Origin: Butyrivibrio sp. M55
Lineage (GTDB): Bacteria > Bacillota > Clostridia > Lachnospirales > Lachnospiraceae
Reading direction: 5' to 3'
Assembly: GCF_900116865.1 (NCBI RefSeq)
Contig: NZ_FPCD01000024.1
Span: forward strand, 1-36,084
Length of the DNA: 36,084 nt
Shown: one piece after another, positions 26,413 to 34,176 of the stretch
Layout of the letters: each line of letters begins with the position of its first letter
How positions within the stretch are numbered: position 1 is the stretch's first letter
Notes under the pieces: generated by a model
What the model was told of the DNA's origin: nothing
What the model saw: only the letters and a program-made list of their open reading frames with translations
Databases searched by the model: none
Program-made: the position numbers and the translations under genes

Positions 26413-27120
26413 ATGAAGATAAAAGCATTTAATGTTGTTATCATAATTTTTTTGATATTGATTCTTATTACTAATACTATTATTATTACAAAACTTGATA
26501 AATTGGATACAAACGCAGATGTTAACTTTGATACAAATAAGGCCTCTGTACTTCACAATGATACAGACAATATGGATGACACAAAAATAATGAACGAGAA
26601 CGATAATACTAGCGCAAATTCTAATGATTATGAGGGAGATAGAGAGTCTTCTACTAAACAGAATAATGCTGATGATAAGCAGTATATAGAATTATCTAAG
26701 GATAATGCTGAGAATTATATTAGTATCAGTATAATCCGAGAACTAACTGGAAGTAAATTATACAACTTGTTAGGTACAAAGGATACTTTTGCAAATAAGT
26801 TAGATTTCAAATGTGATGTACGTGGAATCATGCATAATGTAAAATATGAGGATGTTAGTATAACTGTTAAAGTGATGATAAAGACAACTGGGTATAATTA
26901 TGCTGAGTTTTCAGGTAATCCGAGAGATAGGACAGATGAATTTACTACATATCCTAATAATTATGAATATGAGTATTCTTTTAAGCTTTTAGAAAATGGG
27001 ACTACAGAAGATATTGCGCATGATTATATAGAATTTGATGATTTATATATAAGTGAAGAAAGTCTTTTCATATACTATGAAATAGTAGATATAGGTGGGC
27101 AGGTTTGTGTTGAATCATAG
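26413..27120 (+). CDS. membrane-anchored protein of unknown function
   Basis: 235 residues. One N-terminal membrane segment (about 7-26, rich in Ile) lacks a lipobox and is followed by an Asn/Asp-rich, probably disordered linker (about 30-95). A compact domain of about 140 residues follows, with alternating hydrophobic strands (YEDVSITVKVMIKT, YEYEYSFKLLENG). No family recognised. GAGTGAGG lies upstream. Base composition and codon use look more AT-rich than in the genes before it, which suggests acquired DNA. The next gene starts 9 bases later, so the two probably form one operon. Confidence 0.75.
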   Translation: MKIKAFNVVIIIFLILILITNTIIITKLDKLDTNADVNFDTNKASVLHNDTDNMDDTKIMNENDNTSANSNDYEGDRESSTKQNNADDKQYIELSKDNAENYISISIIRELTGSKLYNLLGTKDTFANKLDFKCDVRGIMHNVKYEDVSITVKVMIKTTGYNYAEFSGNPRDRTDEFTTYPNNYEYEYSFKLLENGTTEDIAHDYIEFDDLYISEESLFIYYEIVDIGGQVCVES

Positions 27121-27129
27121 GAATTAGTA

Positions 27130-28461
27130 ATGGGGGGATATGTGGAATATATACTTAATCCGATACTTAATAAGGAATTTCGATTAGCATATAATGGTAG
27201 TCATTTTGCTTCTATGAAGGTTGCAGAGTTTCAAAATCCGTCGAACAAGAAAAAGTATAAAGCAGATGCTGCAAATTGTGTATGTGCGTGCATGGATAGA
27301 ATAGATTTGTTAGTTATACATTTCAATAAGCTGTTCGCAGAAGTTGATAGTCCATTTAAACTTTGTGATATTTTAAATTATGGGCAAACACTAATTGATT
27401 GTATTGATATGTTAGCAAAAATTTATGAAGTTCCATACAAGGAAAAATCGGATTCGTCATGCTTTAATGAGATTGGAATTGATGGAAATGGCACTGATGA
27501 AAAATATTTTAAATATATACGATCGCTATGTTCTGTACATCCAGTAGAAACGTCTAGGCATCAAAGTTATCAGGGAATAGAATCAGAATGGTCACCTTGG
27601 ATAGATGTATTGGTTGGAACTAATCATGAAGTACTACATAAGATTATGGCAAAGGATAAAAATAAAGTTGAAAAGGCTGATTATGCGATTGTGGTTTATC
27701 GGAATGATATGGAATTAAGTAAGTACATATATGTTTCTTTAGATGAAATATTTATGTACATACGAAAAAGATATTGTTTTTTGAAAGAAATAAAGAGTGC
27801 AATAGAAAAAAAGGATATAGAGCTTGCTAATCAATTGAAAGGCGAGAACATTTCGCTTCCGGAAAGTTTTGAAAATTATGATTTATATTTGGATTATTTC
27901 GTGGGTGAAATATATCGTAGGGGAATGGGAGATTTCAGATTTGAATTAAATGAGTGGAAGACTATCTTACACAGTTATTTTGAGGATCAGGTTTTAGATA
28001 AATATTTAGTAGACTATAAAAATACGATTATGAAGAATATTGAAAAACTTCATAATGGCGTGCAAAAGATGGATTTTGATTTTGTGACAAATTTTGATAT
28101 TGTTGGAGACTCTACAAGTGGTATACCAAGTGATTATGCGTATAGTTGTAGCAAATTAGTGTATCTGTTGCCTGAGTGGGAAGATGAAGATTTTTTAGTT
28201 GCAGATGTTACAGAAAATCATTTTTATATGGGGGATAAAGAAAGACTCATTTCAATGATTGATGAAGTTGAAGTCTTCAAAAAGGAAGGCATTAACATTG
28301 CTTATGCAAATAGGCTTATTGATGATAACTATAATACTAATAATTCAGAATGGGCAAGAGTTCAGGTGAAATGGATAGAGCAGTTTTACAAGTACCCGAT
28401 TGATTATCAATTAAGTGATTGGTATGTGTATCTTCAATTACGTATATTGCCACAAAATTAG
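27130..28461 (+). CDS. hypothetical protein, 443 residues
   Basis: A soluble protein with no signal peptide and no recognised domain. The first half is Cys- and Asp-rich (ANCVCACMDRIDLL near 56-69), and the C-terminal part is aromatic-rich (WARVQVKWIEQFYKYP). Asp/Glu/Tyr/Asn are abundant and the DNA is visibly AT-rich, like its upstream neighbour. ATG 27130 is taken because AGGA lies 8 bases upstream; a GTG at 27142 preceded by GGGGGG is an alternative. A terminator lies about 100 bases downstream. The operon pairing with a membrane-anchored protein resembles accessory two-gene loci, but no function can be given. Confidence 0.75.
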   Translation: MGGYVEYILNPILNKEFRLAYNGSHFASMKVAEFQNPSNKKKYKADAANCVCACMDRIDLLVIHFNKLFAEVDSPFKLCDILNYGQTLIDCIDMLAKIYEVPYKEKSDSSCFNEIGIDGNGTDEKYFKYIRSLCSVHPVETSRHQSYQGIESEWSPWIDVLVGTNHEVLHKIMAKDKNKVEKADYAIVVYRNDMELSKYIYVSLDEIFMYIRKRYCFLKEIKSAIEKKDIELANQLKGENISLPESFENYDLYLDYFVGEIYRRGMGDFRFELNEWKTILHSYFEDQVLDKYLVDYKNTIMKNIEKLHNGVQKMDFDFVTNFDIVGDSTSGIPSDYAYSCSKLVYLLPEWEDEDFLVADVTENHFYMGDKERLISMIDEVEVFKKEGINIAYANRLIDDNYNTNNSEWARVQVKWIEQFYKYPIDYQLSDWYVYLQLRILPQN

Positions 28462-28564
28462 AATTGATTGAAATTAGTACTAATACTAAAATTTTTGGAA
28501 AGCTATTGAAAATATGAATGTAAGTGACTCAATGGTGCGTTTTATGGCTGGTGATAATCAGAAG

Positions 28565-28595
28565 AAGCTCGGGATATATGACCTGAGCTTTATTC
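28565..28595 (+). terminator. terminator after the unknown gene pair
   Basis: AAGCTCGGG pairs with CCTGAGCTT (one mismatch) around a short loop, followed by TATTCTTTT. Confidence 0.65.
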
Positions 28596-28665
28596 TTTTA
28601 CTGGTAAATATTATTACAGTGGCAATGAATTGACTATGTAATTTTGAGAAGGTATCTTTTTTAGT

Positions 28666-29166
28666 ATGAAATTTATAAATTTATTAAAAAGAAAGAAAAA
28701 TTCAATACCTTATATTTCATTATGCGGTAAGTTGGAGGCTATAATTGGGGGCTACTATCTATCGGGATCTGGATTATACGACATTGAGACATTGTACTAT
28801 GATCCTGATGCAGGTATATATGATGAAATCCCTTTATCAAAGGATAAAATTGTTGCATACTTTTTGGAAAACGAAAGCATTGCAATAGTACGAAATGATA
28901 TCCTATCTAAACTAAAAGCTGAAACAAAGGAATATAATTTAAAGTTTGTTTCGGTTGAAAACTTTGAGGGTGAGTATTTAAGTAAAGAATTATTGGAATC
29001 GTATTTCAGTTGCTTGCAGAATATAACGTGGATTGATGACGATTTTATGTATGATGCCAGTATCGAATTTGATTTCGAAGCATTTGAAATTATAGATAGT
29101 GGAGCTTTGTACTTAAATCCGAAACATTTCTCGGTAGAACAATTTATTTCGGTTTTGAGAGCGTAA
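28666..29166 (+). CDS. hypothetical protein, 166 residues
   Basis: A soluble, acidic protein. A short basic start (FINLLKRKKNS) precedes a region with paired aromatic/Asp motifs (YYDPDAGIYDEIP, WIDDDFMYD). The style (small, acidic, AT-rich, isolated) is like immunity or phage-type proteins, but no family is recognised. The ribosome site GAGAAGG is about 14 bases upstream and weak. It sits alone between a terminator and the VOC gene. Confidence 0.65.
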   Translation: MKFINLLKRKKNSIPYISLCGKLEAIIGGYYLSGSGLYDIETLYYDPDAGIYDEIPLSKDKIVAYFLENESIAIVRNDILSKLKAETKEYNLKFVSVENFEGEYLSKELLESYFSCLQNITWIDDDFMYDASIEFDFEAFEIIDSGALYLNPKHFSVEQFISVLRA

Positions 29167-29250
29167 CATGATAAATACGTATTTTTGGTATTATTTTTGT
29201 TTTGATAGTTCTAAAAAAATGGTCATTAACTGATGAAGAAAGGAAGCTCC

Positions 29251-29613
29251 ATGAAGCTTAAAAACATTCTGATAGTAGTTAAAGATATAGAAAAATCCAG
29301 AAAGTTCTATCATGATCTTTTTGGCTTAGAGATGATTCTTGATAATGATGGGAACATGATTCTGACAGAAGGATTGGTTCTTCAGGAAGAGAAATACTGG
29401 AAAGAGTTTCTTGGAAAAGAAATTATTCCGAAAAACAATTCCTTCGAGCTCTATTTTGAAGAAACGGATATTGAAGGTTTTATTGAAAAACTTGAAAGGT
29501 ATTTTCCTGAAGTGCAATATGTTAACAGACTTATGACGCACAGTTGGGGGCAGAAGGTTACACGCTTCTATGATCCGGACGGAAATCTGATTGAAGTGGG
29601 GACACCGATGTAA
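29251..29613 (+). CDS. VOC family (glyoxalase/bleomycin-resistance fold) protein
   Basis: 120 residues. The first module KNILIVVKDIEKSRKFYHDL and the second, ending VTRFYDPDGNLIEVGTP, form the paired beta-alpha-beta-beta-beta units of the fold. The C-terminal Glu (IEVG) is the usual metal ligand. Substrate unknown. ATG 29251, 4-5 bases after AAAGGAAG, is preferred to the ATG at 29233 that precedes the site. The next gene begins 2 bases after its stop, so the two are coupled. Confidence 0.88.
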   Translation: MKLKNILIVVKDIEKSRKFYHDLFGLEMILDNDGNMILTEGLVLQEEKYWKEFLGKEIIPKNNSFELYFEETDIEGFIEKLERYFPEVQYVNRLMTHSWGQKVTRFYDPDGNLIEVGTPM

Positions 29614-29614
29614 G

Positions 29615-30106
29615 ATGGCAAATATCATAACTTGTATCAGGATAGTACTCAGTTTTGCCTTGTTGTTTTGCACGTCGTTGTCTTCGGTGTTTTATGCTAT
29701 GTATATAGCTGCCGGATTCTCAGATATGATTGATGGAGCGGTGGCAAGGAAAACAGGTACCGTTAGCGAATTTGGTTCAAGACTGGACACGTTTGCAGAT
29801 ATAGTTTTTACGGTAGTCTGCTTAATGAAGCTACTTCCTGTGCTAAAAGTTCCAGTTTGGCTTTATGTATGGATCTTAGCCATAGCTTTAATAAAACTTA
29901 GCAATATAGCCATAGGGTACATCAAGCAGAAAATGTTTGTGGCTGTACATTCTGTGATGAATAAAGTTACCGGATGTTTATTGTTCATACTTCCATTAAC
30001 ATTGCCACTTATTGATTTAAAAACTAGTGTGGTAGTTGTTTGCTTTGTCGCAACAATAGCTGCTGTTTATGAATGGTACCTGATTCAGGCGGGACGGACA
30101 ATTTAG
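29615..30106 (+). CDS. CDP-alcohol phosphatidyltransferase family membrane enzyme
   Basis: 163 residues with about 5-6 membrane helices. The full catalytic motif is present: D37-x2-D40-G41-x2-A44-R45-x8-G54-x3-D58-x3-D62. The enzyme transfers a phosphatidyl group from CDP-diacylglycerol to an alcohol (glycerol phosphate, inositol or similar); the acceptor is undecided. It is slightly shorter than PgsA. The ATG directly follows the VOC stop; the ribosome site is weak, in keeping with coupled translation. Confidence 0.9.
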   Translation: MANIITCIRIVLSFALLFCTSLSSVFYAMYIAAGFSDMIDGAVARKTGTVSEFGSRLDTFADIVFTVVCLMKLLPVLKVPVWLYVWILAIALIKLSNIAIGYIKQKMFVAVHSVMNKVTGCLLFILPLTLPLIDLKTSVVVVCFVATIAAVYEWYLIQAGRTI

Positions 30107-30145
30107 GGATGATTTCTAAGTTGCCGCAGGGAGATATTCATCCGT

Positions 30146-30388
30146 TTATTTTCTCTTTTTATCTTTAACAAAAACTATAATTGCAGAAATCATAGCAGAA
30201 ATTGCGGCGATTACCGGTAATCCCACAAACCACATAAGTGTAAGAACAGGTACCGGATGTCCGAGTGTTTGTGAATGATCGACAGATTTTATTATTAAAA
30301 CGTCTAAACCTGCTGCAATGAAAAACGTGATTGCTACACCTATGACAGTACCTATAATAATTTTAAAAACTTTGCTAATTCCATTCAT
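30146..30388 (-). CDS. small membrane protein, two transmembrane segments
   Basis: 80 residues: membrane helices at about 8-30 and 47-70, with a basic C-terminal tail (VKDKKRK). No family recognised. GAGGATG lies upstream of the ATG. It converges with the CDP-alcohol transferase gene; the 39 bases between hold only a weak GGATGA/TCATCC repeat. A terminator hairpin separates it from the next - strand gene upstream. Confidence 0.7.
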   Translation of the reverse strand: MNGISKVFKIIIGTVIGVAITFFIAAGLDVLIIKSVDHSQTLGHPVPVLTLMWFVGLPVIAAISAMISAIIVFVKDKKRK

Positions 30389-30438
30389 GATAATTCATCC
30401 TCTAAGAACTTATTATAACGGAAAAAGAAAAGAATGGG

Positions 30439-30483
30439 AAAAACAGCGGAAAACAGGCGAATTTATGCTTTCCGCTGTTTTTT
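30439..30483. terminator. terminator hairpin of the ACAGCGGAAA type
   Basis: AAAAACAGCGGAAA and TTTCCGCTGTTTTTT form a long stem with T-runs in both directions. In context it ends the - strand gene at 30498-30755. Its arms recur in the leader at 32023-32186. Confidence 0.75.
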
Positions 30484-30497
30484 GCGATTGAATTTTT

Positions 30498-30755
30498 TTA
30501 TTTTTCAACTGATTCCTGACCTATAAGAATTCCTACGCGCAGTGCTTCTTCAGATTCTTCTCTGGAAATAGCATCGTACATGCCAAGAAGAGTCACAAGA
30601 GTATCACATTGATCTAAAGTAAGCCCCCTTCTGAAAGCAGCGAAGAGACTGTTGGCGGCTGAAACTTTCTGTCTGTATTCTTCTGAGCATAAGTAGGAAT
30701 CCATAGCTTCGTCATAGGATTCAGTAATATTCGGGTTTGTGACGGTAACATCCAT
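30498..30755 (-). CDS. small helical protein, DUF6809-like
   Basis: 85 residues. The layout (YLCSEEYRQKVSAANSLFAAF, then LTLDQCDTLVTLLGMYDAIS, then an EEALRVGILIG end) resembles the DUF6809 helical proteins frequent near mobile DNA in Clostridia; this is a recollection of pattern, not a search result. ACAGGAGGATG precedes the ATG. It forms a - strand series with the genes at 30800 and 31319. Confidence 0.65.
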   Translation of the reverse strand: MDVTVTNPNITESYDEAMDSYLCSEEYRQKVSAANSLFAAFRRGLTLDQCDTLVTLLGMYDAISREESEEALRVGILIGQESVEK

Positions 30756-30799
30756 TTTTGCATCCTCCTGTTATGTTTTTAATATGTCTGTTCAATGGG

Positions 30800-31237
30800 T
30801 TAATATTGGAAAGATATATTAAATCCATCTTCGGATGCGCTTTTATTGTGAGTTCCCTTTAGATATACATCCCGGATATTCGAGCTGTTATTTTCGTAGA
30901 AGGATAACAGAGAACTTATAAACGGGATGAGATTGAGGACGGTTGTTCTTACCTTGGCAACAAGTAATCTGTTAGAGCTGAGGCATTTCCTGATGAAGCT
31001 TTTGATAGTGGAAAAAAATTGCGATCTAAAAGAGTGCATAGTTCCACGGATCACACCGGCCAGAATAGCGACAACTTGGCGAATAGATTTTTTGCATGAA
31101 TCTATTGCAGGCTTAATGATCCTGTGAAGTGCTCTGATTGCTTCTGACAGATCGAGCTGCTTTATACTGATTTCTTTGGTAACAGTTGTGTCGATAATAC
31201 CATTGCTGTCATTGAATTCTAAGTGTCCATCCAACAT
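30800..31237 (-). CDS. hypothetical protein, 145 residues
   Basis: An acidic N-terminal 30 residues precede a long basic, amphipathic helical region (about 35-110, e.g. SIRQVVAILAGVIRG and FFSTIKSFIRKCLSS) and a polar C-terminal tail. There are no clear transmembrane helices, although the amphipathic stretch could bind a membrane. GAGGTGAGA lies about 8-10 bases before the ATG. No family recognised. It sits 44 bases after the 85-residue gene in map order and upstream of it in transcription. Confidence 0.6.
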   Translation of the reverse strand: MLDGHLEFNDSNGIIDTTVTKEISIKQLDLSEAIRALHRIIKPAIDSCKKSIRQVVAILAGVIRGTMHSFRSQFFSTIKSFIRKCLSSNRLLVAKVRTTVLNLIPFISSLLSFYENNSSNIRDVYLKGTHNKSASEDGFNISFQY

Positions 31238-31318
31238 TTACAGTCTCACCTCTTTTCCCGGATAGATTTTTTGTTACCAATTTCATACAAGGTTATGCTG
31301 CTATAAACATGCCGACAG

Positions 31319-31645
31319 TTATGGGGTGACTCCCATTATTGCGTTTACTAAATCGGCTTTTTGTTTTGGGGTCCAGTACTTGGCATTTCGTGCGATGGCA
31401 CGTTGAGTCCGGTAGAATTCCAGCTCGGAATCATTTTCCTCTGTGTTGATTCCAAGTAGGTACCCGGCGTCTACATGAAGGGCAGTAGCAAGGCTTGCTA
31501 TAACAGGCCCTTTCGGAATACGATCTCCGCTGATATATCGGGACATTGATACATAAGTTATTCCGACTTTGTCGGCAAGCTCTTTCTGTGTGAGTCCGTT
31601 TTGCTTCAATAAATCAGAGATACGCGTTCCTAATTCGTTGCTCAT
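31319..31645 (-). CDS. XRE-family (HTH_3) transcriptional regulator
   Basis: 108 residues. Residues about 5-60 form a Cro/C1-type helix-turn-helix (LLKQNGLTQKELADKVGITYVSMSRYISGDRIP). A short C-terminal region follows. AGAGAGGATG lies 7 bases before the ATG. It is the first gene of the - strand cluster and lies behind a strong promoter with two inverted repeats, so autoregulation is likely. Confidence 0.93.
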   Translation of the reverse strand: MSNELGTRISDLLKQNGLTQKELADKVGITYVSMSRYISGDRIPKGPVIASLATALHVDAGYLLGINTEENDSELEFYRTQRAIARNAKYWTPKQKADLVNAIMGVTP

Positions 31646-31676
31646 AGTTTACATCCTCTCTAATTTTAGATTTACG

Positions 31677-31702
31677 CTACGTCGTTGTGAGATACGACGT
31701 AG
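31677..31702. promoter_or_regulatory. operator-like palindrome in the XRE leader
   Basis: CTACGTCG, 10 bases, CGACGTAG: perfect 8-bp arms, 32-57 bases upstream of the XRE start codon. It is a good candidate binding site for the regulator, or an RNA hairpin in the 5' leader. Confidence 0.6.
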
Positions 31703-31715
31703 TCATCATGCGACA

Positions 31716-31735
31716 TTTCACAAAAGAAAGTGAAA
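31716..31735. promoter_or_regulatory. second inverted repeat near the transcription start
   Basis: TTTCAC, 8 bases, GTGAAA, placed just downstream of the -10 box at 31750. Its sequence differs from the 31677 palindrome, so it may bind another factor or be chance. Confidence 0.35.
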
Positions 31736-31749
31736 GTTCATTTACCAAA

Positions 31750-31778
31750 AGTATAATACGAATTACCGTTTGTGTCAA
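31750..31778 (-). promoter_or_regulatory. promoter of the XRE cluster
   Basis: On the - strand, TTGACA (perfect), 17 bases, TATACT. It leaves a leader of about 100 bases holding both inverted repeats. Confidence 0.75.
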
Positions 31779-32022
31779 TGAGGGTTATTAATGGAAAATG
31801 GTAGATGAAGGATAAAACAAGGTTTTGCTAAAAGGTAAATGGGATAAATTATTTCCAAATGTATAATTAATGCCAGCTATTGAAGGTGCTGTTGTTCCAT
31901 GAAAAGTTGTCGGTTCCACAGGTGACTTGTGTTATTCTAGTAGTAATTGGAATTGCGGGATTTAAGATTTTTTGAAAAAGCAATTTGATTCGTAGGATTT
32001 GGGAGATGTAAAAGATGGATTG

Positions 32023-32186
32023 AAACAGCGGAAAGAGGTGAATCTATGATTTTTGCTGTCGAAAATGAGGTGTGTGTTAAATATTACAGCGGATAATACT
32101 TTTTAATAAAATTCGCTGTTGAAAAGCAAATTTATGCCTTATTTATTGCAGCGCGAAATGAAAGTTTTAATATTTCGCTGTGTTTT
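32023..32186 (+). repeat. series of three related ACAGCG/CGCTGT hairpins ahead of the MBL lipoprotein gene
   Basis: Three units in a row: 32023-32061 (ACAGCGGAAA with TTTTGCTGT), 32086-32120 (ACAGCGGAT with ATTCGCTGT) and 32148-32186 (GCAGCGCGAAAT with ATTTCGCTGTG then TTTTTT). The last is terminator-like. Arms are interchangeable, so alternative pairings between units are possible. The first unit and the terminator at 30439 are clearly related copies. The remaining gene-free bases (31779-32022) hold nothing recognisable beyond a weak TGTTATTCT extended -10 at about 31930. Confidence 0.55.
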
Positions 32187-32229
32187 TTGATGGAGTTTAT
32201 GATTGTTGTATGAAAGGTGACGAGGGAGC

Positions 32230-33072
32230 ATGATGATTGGTGAAAAAACGGTAATAAAGCGATTAGCCATGATTGGCCTGATAACAGGGCTTATATTTAC
32301 AGGATGTGGGCAGGCGGACCCAAAAGGCGCGGATGTTAGCACTGAAGAGTTGAATGTCAGCACTGGAGAGTCGGATGCAAACGTCGAAAAGACGGATGCC
32401 AACATTGAAGAAACAAGCGACCAGAGTGAGAATATAGAAAAAGCGGAAGAAGAGGACATGGCGGCGACATTACTTTATCAGGGACATGGTAGTGTAAGGA
32501 TCGTTACGAGTGAAGGAAAAGTAATCTATATAGATCCGTTTATGGGAGAGGGCTATGACCTTCCGGCAGACCTTATACTCATGACACATGGACATTACGA
32601 TCATACGAAGGAAGATCTGATTGCCGGTAAGAATGAAGGCTGCACTGTCATTAAATGGTCGGATGCTCTCAAAGCTGGTGAGTATCAGACTTATGGTCTT
32701 GGCTTTGTATCCATTGAGACGGTGGAAGCCGGATATAACAAGAATCACGATGTTTCGGAATGCGTCGGATTTATACTTACATTTTCAGATGGCGTGAAGG
32801 TTTATTTTTCCGGCGATACATCAACGACACCTTCTATGGCAGGATTTAAAGAAAAGGAACTTGATTATGCTTTTTTATGCTGCGACGGAGTCTATAATAT
32901 GGATGTTTCTGAAGCTTCAGAGTGCGCAAAGGCTATAGGTGTTAAGCATACAATACCTTACCACATGGAGCCGGCAAAAGATAAAAGCGGTTTTGACATG
33001 AGTGTTGCTGAGAAGTTTAATGCGCCCGGAAAGATAATTCTCAAGCCGGGAGAAGAGCTTGTTCTGGAATAG
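32230..33072 (+). CDS. MBL-fold metallohydrolase lipoprotein
   Basis: 280 residues. A lipoprotein signal ends IFTGC (Cys near residue 26), then a Glu/Asp/Ser-rich linker to about 75, then a metallo-beta-lactamase fold. The metal motif is H120-x-H122-x-D124-H125 (THGHYDHT), with YFSGDTST and PYHMEP supplying further ligands. It resembles UlaG-like / YtnP-type short MBL hydrolases, here exported and anchored to the outer face of the membrane, which is less usual. AAAGGTGA is 8 bases before the ATG; a second ATG follows directly. YoaK follows 15 bases later. Confidence 0.88.
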   Translation: MMIGEKTVIKRLAMIGLITGLIFTGCGQADPKGADVSTEELNVSTGESDANVEKTDANIEETSDQSENIEKAEEEDMAATLLYQGHGSVRIVTSEGKVIYIDPFMGEGYDLPADLILMTHGHYDHTKEDLIAGKNEGCTVIKWSDALKAGEYQTYGLGFVSIETVEAGYNKNHDVSECVGFILTFSDGVKVYFSGDTSTTPSMAGFKEKELDYAFLCCDGVYNMDVSEASECAKAIGVKHTIPYHMEPAKDKSGFDMSVAEKFNAPGKIILKPGEELVLE

Positions 33073-33087
33073 AGAAAGAGGAGAAAT

Positions 33088-33735
33088 ATGCAAACATCGG
33101 AAAGTTTTCGACTAAGTGCACTGTTATCCTTTTCAGGGGGATTGCAGGATGCGTACACATATAATGTAAGAGACAGGGTTTTTGCAAATGCCCAGACCGG
33201 TAATGTCGTTTTGATGAGTCAAAACTTCATGCAGGGTAATTATATGCAGGGATTTCAATATATGTGCCCGCTTCTTTCATTTGCTCTTGGGATATTTGTG
33301 GCAGAACGAATAGAAAACAGATACAAGAACGCAGAGAAGTTTCATTGGAGACAGATTATTATAATAATTGAAATGATAGCTCTTTTTGCTGTCGGATTTC
33401 TTCCAGCGAAGTTGAATATGATAGCGAATATGATTGTCTCTTTTTCTTGTGCAATGCAGGTGCAGACATTTAGAAAAGTTCATGGGTTCGGTTATGCAAG
33501 TACGATGTGCATAGGAAACTTAAGAAGCGGCACGGAAAGCTTTTCAAAGTACCTGAGGACGAAAGATAAAGCTATGCTGTTTAAGGCGCTTCATTTCTTT
33601 GGTATTATCCTTGTTTTTGCCATTGGAGCCGGATTCGGCGGAGTGATCTCCGCGACGCTCGGGATAAAGACGATATGGATATCCGGCGGTTTACTGCTGA
33701 CTGTATTTCTGATGATGTTAAAAGGAAGGTGCTGA
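33088..33735 (+). CDS. YoaK family (DUF1275) membrane protein
   Basis: 215 residues, about 6 membrane segments. The family hallmark GGLQDAYTY...VFANAQTGNVVLM (about 16-43) and a later CIGNLRSGTE are present. The function of this family is not established. AGAGGAG precedes the ATG. Its stop overlaps the start of the next small gene (TGATG), giving a tight operon with the MBL lipoprotein before it and two four-Cys proteins after it. Confidence 0.9.
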   Translation: MQTSESFRLSALLSFSGGLQDAYTYNVRDRVFANAQTGNVVLMSQNFMQGNYMQGFQYMCPLLSFALGIFVAERIENRYKNAEKFHWRQIIIIIEMIALFAVGFLPAKLNMIANMIVSFSCAMQVQTFRKVHGFGYASTMCIGNLRSGTESFSKYLRTKDKAMLFKALHFFGIILVFAIGAGFGGVISATLGIKTIWISGGLLLTVFLMMLKGRC

Positions 33736-33962
33736 TGGAAAGAAAATCTATTCTGATCAAGGACACAACAAAAGAAGAGAGGGAACAGATAGTAAAGAAT
33801 TCCCTTGATTGTGGCGGAGGCTGCGAAAACTGCTCATCTTGCTGGCTTGGTGGCGGAAGTCCATGGGATATTTATCAGGATTATATTGACGGCAAGAAAG
33901 AAATTCGTGAGATAAACATGGAGTATATGGAGAAGTATCGCCAGGATAGGCAGATTCATTGA
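33735..33962 (+). CDS. four-cysteine mini-protein A
   Basis: 75 residues, starting at the ATG that shares its A with the YoaK stop; AAGGAAGG lies 6 bases upstream. Cysteines 26, 30, 33 and 36 give C-x3-C-x2-C-x2-C, followed by a DIYQDYIDGKKEIREINMEY segment. The next gene has the same plan, so these are paralogues. The motif could hold Zn2+ or an iron-sulfur cluster; which is unknown. No membrane segment or export signal. Confidence 0.8.
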   Translation: MERKSILIKDTTKEEREQIVKNSLDCGGGCENCSSCWLGGGSPWDIYQDYIDGKKEIREINMEYMEKYRQDRQIH

Positions 33963-33978
33963 GAGGATTTTTTGAATT

Positions 33979-34176
33979 ATGGGAAATGCACCGGAGATAA
34001 AAGACTCTACGGTTGAAGAACGTAGAGCATATATAAAAGAGAGATTCCCTTGCATTGCAGACTGCGATATGTGCGGGCTCTGCAAAGTGTTCCATGGGAA
34101 AGACGCTGAGACGGCGTATGCAGATTATATTAATGGGGATAGGGATTTTGCAGAAGTGTCGGCGGATTATAGATGA
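33979..34176 (+). CDS. four-cysteine mini-protein B
   Basis: 65 residues. Cysteines 25, 29, 32 and 35 repeat the exact C-x3-C-x2-C-x2-C spacing of mini-protein A. Shared flanks are T-x-EER before the motif and AYADYINGDRDFAEVSADY after it. GAGAGGA lies 11 bases upstream of the ATG. It is the last gene of the MBL-YoaK-miniA-miniB operon, 16 bases after mini-protein A. Function unknown. Confidence 0.78.
   Translation: MGNAPEIKDSTVEERRAYIKERFPCIADCDMCGLCKVFHGKDAETAYADYINGDRDFAEVSADYR

Noticed and set aside
28514..28633. 39-codon frame with a hydrophobic tail after the unknown gene pair
   Set aside because: It runs through the terminator hairpin at 28565 and has only a weak, distant ribosome site.
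30107..30145. GGATGA/TCATCC repeat as a terminator between convergent genes
   Set aside because: Only 6 bp with a 26-base loop and no proper T-run; too weak.
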